Below, piece after piece: positions 56,219 to 64,000 of a stretch of 64,000 nt of DNA; position 1 is the first letter of the stretch, and each line of letters opens with the position of its first letter. The DNA comes from Sesamum alatum (Eukaryota > Streptophyta > Magnoliopsida > Lamiales > Pedaliaceae). Position numbers and translations under genes: made by a program. The notes under the pieces are model-generated. The model made no database searches, was not told the DNA's origin, and saw only the letters and a program-made list of their open reading frames with translations. The stretch spans positions 1,302,001 through 1,366,000 of the forward strand of contig JACGWO010000003.1 in the NCBI GenBank assembly GCA_034509735.1, written 5' to 3'.

Positions 56219-58005
56219 ATCTCCCACTTGACCATTAAGTCAATTACCTACTTTGTTCAGAATCCTCTGAGCATGAGTACTCTACGATACCGACTAAGGT
56301 ATCGTGAGTCCGCTTATATTTCCTTGCCGAAGCCATACGGTTTAACTGTGTTACCTCAATCCATCATCGCCTCCTAGAAATGGTGGTTGTCTAAGAATAT
56401 TTTCATGGATCTTGTGATGAGATCTCGTGCCAATACTATTGCCATAGCCTGGTTGTCTGCCATAATGGGCGAACATGGCTTGGCCGTGCTAGGCACCACG
56501 TCCATCCTATGGACGCGGTCTTCATCCATGACCACTATCCAATGCAATCGTCATTGGGCCTGACTGCATACCTTCCAGACTAACCGTTTTTTCACTATGC
56601 TCTGACAGCTAGTATCGCTTTAGCCTTCCAAAACAACTCTCCGTAGATGGTGCATCGAGAACACATCTTTAGTCCTTATTCAGGTACTAAGGATTGTTCT
56701 TGATTGCTGTCTTCAACCCCTTAGTGCATTACCGATTTCTGTTGAGTCATGCAAGAAGCACACTCAACATTGGTTCCTATGCACCGAATGAACATATCGT
56801 ATGTTTGCCTAGGGTTAAGACGTAGGGGATACACAACATCCAAGCCTTCTCCTTAGTCCACCGTGACTAAGTCTTGAATGGCTTATTGCTTTATTCATAG
56901 TATCTAAGCTTTCTCATCAGTCTTATCATGATTGAGTCTCGAACAACTTGTCCCTCTACATATTTGAGTTTTGTCATCAGTCTACCATGACTAAGTCTTT
57001 AAAAAGCTCGATTCATGATATATATGTGCGAACCCTAAAATGTCATGGAGAATTCTCGTGAGTTACGACTGTGTTTTAGTGATTCCTAATGTCTTGAATT
57101 CATCCATGAATCAAGGCATTACACACTTAAACACTTGGAACTCCATCTCTACTCCCACTGATCACCTACGTCGTTTTAAGACCGAGTCATACTCCAATGA
57201 GCTCGTCAAAATGAATATTCCAGTTATGCGGTGTTTCAAATCTTTTTTTGAATTTTCTAGCGGATTCTATGGCTCTTCTCCATAAATCCCACTACCATGT
57301 CAAACATCACGTTTCGCAGGTTATTTGGATTTCTATCCAAATTTGACCAAACGTATCCTGATCACTCGTACCTCTTACGACATTCGGGTTCGTTCTTAAG
57401 GGGACTGAAACATGATCAATTTAAGTGAGAAATGCGATTATAAGCAACATTAGCATTATTCTACCGTAAACCTATACAAATCAGACACCGAGTCTAATTT
57501 GTCTCCCACTAGTCCCTTGACGTATGTAGGATCCTTCTACATGCTCAAGGACTTTGTCGGGACATAGGCTTGCCAAAACATGGCACCTTGTGCGTGACTC
57601 CTAGCAAAGTGCCACGTTCCTTACGTTGGCAATTTTTGAGTCTACATCTACACGGGCTAAGGTAATTGGGTGAAACTTCGATCGATCTTCGTCTAACGAG
57701 GCTCGATCGTTCCCTTTATCAGAGACCGTCATACTTGGCCTTTACAGGAAATGTTTCATTGAGAGTTCCATTCTCAACTGGATGCTCAAGAGCTCCCATT
57801 AAATACACGGGCTTTTCGATCCTATTGAAACAAGTTTAGTTTTGCGACCATTTATGGTTCACCACCTCAAGTCTAATTCCCAAACCTCCTATCGGACCTT
57901 TAGACTTTTGAATCCCCTTATGGTCTTGTGTATTCAGTAACTTACAGTTGTCTTACTGGATCCCTTCCAATGGACTATTTGACAAGCCTACTTTGTCCAA
58001 CAAAG
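56219..58005 (-). pseudogene. Decayed pol of the truncated copia-B relative
   Basis: RNase H, RT and integrase fragments in the same order and with the same gaps as copia-B. The RT junction is near 57205-57310 and the integrase remnant at about 57790-58000. Stops in all frames. Confidence 0.7.
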
Positions 58006-58009
58006 CCAA

Positions 58010-58468
58010 GTGCAACAAGCTGATCTTGACACTGTACGGATCACCATCAAGAGTACCCAAGTTGATTCTAGCACGTTAAAGGAGATATTAATGGAACTAA
58101 TTCGGAAGACATCATCTTCAGTTATGACCCGAGAACTACGAGAGCAAGGCTCTGAACATTCACTTAGAGAACAGGGCTCTAAACATGCAGCGGCAAATTC
58201 AAGTACTGTTGGCACGAGGCAATCGCCAAATTCTGGTGAAGAGGCAACAATTGAACCACATGAAGTGCAAACTCCTGATAGTTCAAGTCAACCCATCAGC
58301 TCTGAGGTCAAAGAGGAGGAGACTAACTTTAGGCCAATGACAGACACATCCAAGGTTAATACCAACGAGTCAATTTCTTTTGTTTCTGCATATACCAAAG
58401 AACGTCGGAAAAGCTTGTTTTTCGGAAAAATGAATCAACCTAAGCAAGACCATAGTAAATATATCTGA
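58010..58468 (+). CDS. Unidentified ORF, 152 codons, no recognised family
   Basis: Open from an ATG-like start at 58010 to TGA 58466-58468. The N-terminal third could be helical (TLKEILMELIRKTSSS). It is followed by a short internal repeat (LREQGSEH and LREQGSKH), then a hydrophilic Ser/Thr/Glu-rich stretch (about 58200-58370) and a basic C-terminus (KERRKSLFFGKMNQPKQ). No signal peptide or membrane segment. It begins right where the truncated copia ends, so the true start is probably lost and this may be an exon of a host gene or of another element. Composition is more codon-like than its surroundings, but I cannot name a function. Confidence 0.35.
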   Translation: MQQADLDTVRITIKSTQVDSSTLKEILMELIRKTSSSVMTRELREQGSEHSLREQGSKHAAANSSTVGTRQSPNSGEEATIEPHEVQTPDSSSQPISSEVKEEETNFRPMTDTSKVNTNESISFVSAYTKERRKSLFFGKMNQPKQDHSKYI

Positions 58469-58914
58469 AAAATATAACAGGACCTTGATGCTCAAATGGT
58501 CTATTTCAGAAGAAGTACGAGAGTGGTAGGATTTTGGAACCATTGCTTCAGTTCATACTACGGCACCTGGACTCAGAAAATCTTAAAACTTCTAGAATTC
58601 ATTAGTGGGGTAGTTTATGATTCTTTAAAGAACAATCGCGACCTTAAACAATGAGATATTTTGGAGCTCAAGTTTATTTCAGCAACTCCAAAATCGCAGG
58701 AAATGGTTCTCATCCAACATTTCATTTTATCAAATTGCAGTAACTCGACGTGGCAGCATTCAACAAAATCAAGGTTGCCACAAGAGAAAGTCCTCCGGTA
58801 TCATCCTCAGCGAGGATGAAATCTATACCAGAAGGGCTTGGGTGTTTTTTGGCCAGTCTCACTAAGATGGAGAAAGTCAGGTTTTCACATATGATATTTT
58901 CAAATAGATTACAA
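58469..58914. other. Unassigned, possibly continuing the gene remnant
   Basis: About 450 bp of balanced composition. Short coding-like pieces (for example around 58500-58560 and 58745-58850) appear in different frames but with no motif I recognise. Confidence 0.35.
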
Positions 58915-59773
58915 CGTTAATCACAATTAGACCTCCTCTAAAAATATAAAAAAAATACACTTTTCCCTAACCTGACCCTTTCCATGTGAGTTTGAACGAA
59001 AAATACTGACATCAATAAAAAAAAATTACATAAATTTTAAAATTTCCGCTCATTTAACATTTCATTGTATTTTTTTTGGGTGAAGTACAATGACCTCTCC
59101 TAACGTTTGGCATAATTATAGATACCCCCTCGTTCTTTTGAAAATACAAATACTCTCCTGAAGTTTGTAATTGATTAACAAATAACCCATTTCCATCCAT
59201 TTTTATGGGTGAACTAACCAAAATGCGCAGAGAGAGATTTCTTAAAATTTTCTAAATTATTTGGGCAAAAACGTGCAAAGAGAGATTTCTTACATTTTTT
59301 ACACAAGAAACAATAATGTAATTTGCCTCAACTGATTTTCTATAATGTTAAAAAAATTCAAAGAAAAATGGACCATTTCAGGCCATTGGTTAAAAATTTA
59401 CTAACCTGAGGGGGGGGGGGGGGCATTTGTAATTTTTTGAAGCAAAAAAGGGGTATCCGTAATTATGCCAAACTTCAGGGGAGGTCATTGTAATTCACCA
59501 TATTTTTTTACTTATAAGGGGATAATATAATATATATACATATGGAGTGAGGTTAACATTATTATATTTTTGTACATATGTATACATGCGAATGTTAAAT
59601 GAGGCATAAAAAAATAATTTATGTAATATTTTTGCTAATGTAAATATTTTTTCCCAAACCATAACAGAAGAGGGTTAGGTGTAAACGGTGAATTTTTGGA
59701 TGGGGTGTAAGTGTATTTTTGAAGAAAAGTATAATTTTGCATTTTTTAGAGGGGTCCAAGTGTAATTAACCCT
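58915..59773. mobile_element. Outer MITE, host of a second MITE
   Basis: Inverted ends: GTTAATCACAATTAGACCTC at the left and GGGTTAATTACACTTGGACC read inward at the right, both continuing to CCTCTAAAAA. AT-rich and non-coding, interrupted by the element at 59078-59499. Confidence 0.6.
59078..59499. mobile_element. Inner MITE, same family as 28653-29075
   Basis: Left end GGTGAAGTACAATGACCTC and inward right end GGTGAATTACAATGACCTC: 18 of 19 positions match. Shared interior words GGCATAATTATAGATACCCC and TATCCGTAATTATGCC. Contains a poly-G run near 59411. Confidence 0.75.
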
Positions 59774-60134
59774 AAATTAAATAGATCTTTTCTGTTTTAA
59801 ACTCCCTGACAGGAAAAATATTCAGTTTGGGGAAAGCCTATTGGAGAAGAAGAGAAATAAGGGATGTGACATGATGCATGTAGAACAATAGCATAATTTT
59901 ATATGCCCTCGTTGTGAATTACAGGAGAAATCTTTATTTGGAATAAACATTAGTGTGATCTAGAAAAGACCCGAACCCAAATCAAAGAGAGGTGAAGGCA
60001 CCAGAAGGATTTTTATAAGATGGGGTAAAAACCTCAACATATAAAAAATCAAGAAAGGGCAATCGACTGAAGCAAAAAGGAGCCCACAGTCTAAAAAGAA
60101 GGATGACAATAGTTGAAAAACCAATGACCAATAA
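59774..60134. other. Unassigned DNA before the right-edge LTR
   Basis: Purine-rich on this strand, with lysine/arginine-rich short frames (about 59960-60120) that look exon-like but carry no family signature. The LTR interrupts it at 60135. Confidence 0.35.
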
Positions 60135-60424
60135 TGTTAGAATAGGTGACCATGTAGCCAATCTTGGCAGGCAAAATGTAACCTATGTCAAGACAATTTC
60201 AGGGATTTGTAAATTATTAATAAATAAAGAAGTGAAATTCATTTGGCATTACTTTGTTTGTGTTCACTTTATCTGCATTACATATCTGTTCACTACGCAA
60301 ACAAAGCCTACGGACTGAAAATGTATTTCGGGGACTGGGACTACGCTTGGAGGTAGGTCCATGAAATCAGTACCGCCGAATCAGTCCGGAAATCTCCAAG
60401 TCAAGGAATCTCGAACATGGGTAC

Positions 60425-60429
60425 CGAGA
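60425..60429. repeat. Target duplication of the solo LTR, left (CGAGA)
   Basis: CGAGA here and at 62745-62749. The host LTR reads through continuously when the insert and one copy are removed. Confidence 0.88.
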
Positions 60430-62744
60430 TGTTAGAATAGGTGACCAGAAAGTCAATGGTATTGGCTGTTCTGAGAACCATTCGTCAATCTGTGAACAAG
60501 TAATATTATGTTAATGAATGCAGTAAGGATTCATAGGCATGAGTTTGTTGTACTTACTGCTTGCATCGTTACGATGTCACAACAAACGCCCACAGACTGA
60601 AATAACATTTCGGGAAATTGGAACTACGCTTGGAGGTAGGTTCATGAAATCAGTTTCGCCGAATTAGTCTGAAATACTCCAAGTCAAAGGAATCTCGAGA
60701 CAGGGCATCGAGAATCCATTTGAGACTTGCACTAAGCATCTGCTGTCGTGTTTCATCGACGGGTGACGAGGATCGTCTAAGCAGTGTTAGTGGGTCGGCC
60801 TGCTGGGGAGCGGCCGACTGAGGTGACTCGCGGGAATCGTCATATAGAAGCTACTCGGGCTTGGTCGGTATGACTCGTATTCCCGGTTCCGATAGTACGG
60901 GATTAGTCCTCGGACTTGAGGATCACGGCAGTCCCCTACATACTAAGGCTGTATCTTGGATCTGGTGAAATTTGACCGATTATATCACATGGTCATCATA
61001 AGCCTCGTCCAGTGCAGTCGGAGTATGTAAGAACGGTGAATTCCAAGATAGGATCTGTCCCCTGTCAAAGGATATGACAGCAAGATCTCCTATGCGCTCG
61101 GAGATGGTTTAGACTCACAAAGTCTATGGCCATAGCACTTGATGTAGTGGGAAAGGATTTCCTACGTCGAGTTAAACCTATCTCGAGCATTATGCATAGT
61201 TGCCTAGTCAACGATGGGAACCGACCCTAGACTAAAGGCCGGGAGACAGGCGACAGTAGGACCGTACCCGTACGTATCGAGCGTCGGTAGGACCGCACCT
61301 GCGTATAACTCGGAGCCTAAATGTTCACACCATAAATTCACCTAGTCTCTAGTGCCATGGACCGTTGCTAGATGGCCACCCATGGTAACGGACTACTTTA
61401 GTTATGAAATAATGAAAAGTAGGTCCAAGTCTAGCTGAAAGGTGAACCTAAAGAGTCACACCCGCTACACCAAATGAAAGGGAATTAATTTGGAATTAAT
61501 TCCGGGAGAAGGTTTAATTTAATGGAATTAAATTATACTTCTTGGAGATACAAGCCTCGATGTATTATTTGGAATAATCGGGCTTGAGTTCATAAATTAG
61601 ATTTATGAATTTTACAAAGCATGGGCTTTCCTTTTAATTAGATTAAAAGGGTGAATTAATTAATTAATGGGCTTGGTATTAAATAGGATTTAATATAAAG
61701 TCCATGGACTATTTAATTTGGAATTAAATAAAGTCCATTCCATTAATTAATTAATGGGCTTAGTATATTAAATAGGATTTAATATAAAGTCCATGGGACT
61801 ATTTAATTTAGAATTAAATAATCCCATTCTATGGAATTAATTAATGGGCTTGGTATTAAATAGGATTTAATATAAAGTCCATGGACTATTTAATTTGGAA
61901 TTAAATAAAGTCCATTCCATTAATTAATGGGCTTAGTATATTAAATAGGATTTTAATATAAAGTCCATGGGAATATTTAATTTAGAATTAAATAGGCCCA
62001 TTCCATAAAGCCCATCAAAATGGATGGACAAGATTTGATTCTAGAGAATGATGAGATGAAGGGCCATGATTAATTTGACTTAATCAAAGCCTAATTTGAC
62101 TAGGATTTGACTAGGTCAAAATCCTAGTCAAAGTGTGTCTCTTTGGAAGAGTTTGAGAAGGAATAGGAATTCCATCTTCTATAAATACTTAAAAAACACA
62201 CACTTACACCTAGTATTCTCTACAACTCTCATCTCTCATCTCTCTCAAATTCGTCCACCCTCTTTCTTCTCTCCAAGAAATATACTTTGTTCTTCTTGAT
62301 TTTATTCAAGTTAAGAACGTAAGAGACGCCGGTTGCGTTAATTGATAGCGTGTACCGATGTCTCTTCTCCCCAATGATTTTCTTGCTAGCACAAGGGTTC
62401 GTTGCTTTCCGGTGCAGCGAGTGAGATGATTTAGAGGGTCTCTTCTTGAGATCTTGGTGCAAAACGGGGAACAATGCATGTAGCCGAACGAAGACAAAAC
62501 TACAACCGGGTAGGTTCTTTAATTATGGTTTTCGTTTCTAATTCTATGGCCTCCATGTTGTGTTTTATTGAACATGAGATACACCGAACGCCCGGGAGAA
62601 TCAAGGGCACACCCCTTGATTCGTTTATGTATATTATGCATAGTTTAAATTCCATTTAATTATGCTTTGTAATTTTTATTACGCACTATTTCGCGCTTCC
62701 GCTATTCGCGTTAATCTCCCGGGACGATCCACCGATTTCTTTCA
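60430..62744 (+). mobile_element. Copia-B solo LTR
   Basis: A single complete LTR of about 2315 bp, from TGTTAGAATAGGTGACCAG to TTTCTTTCA, with no internal region and a 5-bp duplication. It closely matches the inverse of 30247-32566, including four U3 modules (about 61660-62005), W-box words (about 62074-62132) and TATAAATA (about 62180). Solo LTRs arise by recombination between the two LTRs of one element. Confidence 0.92.
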
Positions 62745-64000
62745 CGAGATTCCCCTTGAGACTTGCACTAAGCATCTGCTGTCGTATTTCATTGACGGGT
62801 GACGAAGGTCGTCTAAGCAGTGTTAGTGGGTTAGCCTGCTAGGGAGCAGCTGACTGAGGTGACTCGCGGGAACCGTCTTATGGAGGACCTTGAGTAGGTC
62901 CGGCTAGGTATGACGTGTGTTCCCGGTTCCGACAGTACAGGTCAAGTCCTTTGACTTGAGGAACTGCTGAGTTTACCTGTATATCAGGGTTATATCTTAG
63001 ATATGGTGAGAGATGCCAAGAAGCACTTGAGTAGTCATAAGCCATGTGTAGTGCATCTCCGGTGTACAGAGTGACAGTAGTTTCCAAGAAAGGATCTGTC
63101 TCCCGTCAAAAGGCATTGACAGTTGAGTCTCACATATGCTCTGTCTTGTCCATAAAATATGTGGCCACAGTAACTGAACAGAAGGGAAGGTTTCCCTTGC
63201 GGCGTTTTAGTAAGGACAGACCGACACTTAGGTCCAAAATGGGTACCTGCAATATCCGTGCCCTAGAACCTAAGTAGTGAGACCGTACACGGAAGGACAA
63301 GTGTACTGTTAGAGCCTAAATGTTCATCCCCGAATATTCACCTAGTCTCTATGCCATGGACCGTTGCTAGATGGCCATCCATGGTAACAGGCGGATTCTA
63401 GGAATCCGACCAAGTCTAGCGGAAAGGTGAACCTAAAGAATCACACACAATCTACACACACTAAGTATTTAATTTAGAATTAAATATTTGGAGAAATGGA
63501 ATGATTAAATTGGATTTAATCGGGTCCTTTATTTTCTTGGAGAGAATTAATTTCTTTTATTAGATAAAAGGGATTAATCTAATAAATTAGATTTATTAGA
63601 AAATTAATTTAATTGGCCTAGAATAAATATTTACATTTATTATATTTATTTATTGCCCTTTGGAATATTTAAATAGGTTTTAAATATTCTATTAAATTAA
63701 ATTAATGGTTGAGATTAAAAAGGAGAGATGGATGGCTAGGATTAATTTCACTAGGTCAAATTACTACTTTGACTAGAACTTCGACTAGGTCAAAATCCTA
63801 GTCAAAATAGTCTTCTTTAGAGTTGGAGATTGAAGAGGATTAAACTCCTCCTCTATATATATAGTCCTAGCCCTCACCATAAGAGAGATGATGAAACTCC
63901 AACACACACACAAACACACGCACTCTCTCTCGTGCTCTCCCTCCTCTCGTCTGCCCTCTCTCTCTCTCTCCCAAGAATATTATTTCTTGTTCTTTTGTTC

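Larger units (their letters stand above)
54178..58005 (-). mobile_element. Older copia-B relative, 5'-truncated
   Basis: One LTR (54178-56218) followed on its inner side by ATCTCCCACTTGACC (polypurine tract on the minus strand) and about 1.8 kb of decayed pol. The sequence parallels copia-B until the integrase segment near 58005, then turns into unrelated DNA. The other LTR, leader and gag are absent. Confidence 0.85.
60135..64000 (+). repeat. Copia-A-type LTR, incomplete at the window edge, split by a solo LTR
   Basis: Starts TGTTAGAATAGGTGACCATG, is interrupted at 60430-62744, and resumes with GAGATTCCCCTTGAGACTTGCACT in phase with the copia-A LTR. It carries the conserved block near 63345, W-box words at about 63747-63805, a TATATATA element near 63853 and the CA/CT-rich tract at the edge. 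Clearly diverged from the copia-A LTRs, so older. Whether a full element follows cannot be seen. Confidence 0.85.

Noticed and set aside
1..64000. CRISPR array, bacterial operon, tRNA or rRNA genes
   Set aside because: Repeats here are LTRs, TIRs and minisatellites. No spacer-repeat periodicity, tRNA cloverleaf or rRNA segment was seen. The primer sites only resemble the 3' end of a tRNA by complementarity.

Overview
This window is eudicot-type nuclear plant DNA made almost entirely of nested transposable elements. The evidence is AT-rich background, plant TE families (CACTA/En-Spm, Mutator-like, Ty1-copia, MITEs), an initiator-tRNA-Met type primer site (TGGTATCAGAGC) and GT..AG introns in the transposase genes. 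I see no intact host gene, tRNA, rRNA or CRISPR array. The species cannot be named from sequence alone.

Layout. 1-5070 is AT-rich intergenic DNA with a small inverted-repeat element (2964-3261), a ~103-bp tandem array (4262-4995) and a possible hAT end. 5074-41111 is one CACTA transposon (CACTA ends, TGA target duplication) swollen from about 10 kb to 36 kb by later insertions. These are a Mutator-like element (MULE, 8531-22903) that itself holds a copia element (copia-C, 10867-20393, duplication AAAGT); a Mu-type non-autonomous element (26167-27590); a MITE (28653-29075); and a second copia element on the minus strand (copia-B, 30247-40313, duplication ATAAC). With the insertions removed, the CACTA still shows a TNP2-type transposase relic, a Transposase_24/TNPA-type second gene, and subterminal repeats.

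41375-64000 is a second cluster. It holds old LTR relics in both orientations, and a nearly complete copia element (copia-A, 43486-53865, duplication CAAAG) with gag, protease, integrase (D, D, 35, E), reverse transcriptase (YVDD) and RNase H. It also holds a 5'-truncated copia-B relative (54178-58005), an unidentified ORF (58010-58468), two nested MITEs, and a copia-A-type LTR running off the right edge. That LTR is interrupted by a copia-B solo LTR (60430-62744, duplication CGAGA).

How the parts relate. The three copia groups share LTR ends, polypurine tract, primer site, several LTR blocks and an unusually long (1.9-2.3 kb) non-coding leader between primer site and gag. Copia-B and copia-C share the same internal deletions in integrase and reverse transcriptase, so they descend from an already defective ancestor. 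Copia-B nevertheless has nearly identical LTRs and must have moved recently using proteins supplied in trans; copia-A-like elements are the obvious candidate donor. The strongest leads are the leader, with a GC-alternating hairpin array followed by a conserved stem-loop; the W-box cluster upstream of the LTR TATA box; the shared-deletion non-autonomous lineage; and a GRF zinc-finger/coiled-coil/membrane gene relic carried by the MULE. Most frame breaks in copia-A are one-base homopolymer expansions, which suggests assembly error rather than decay.
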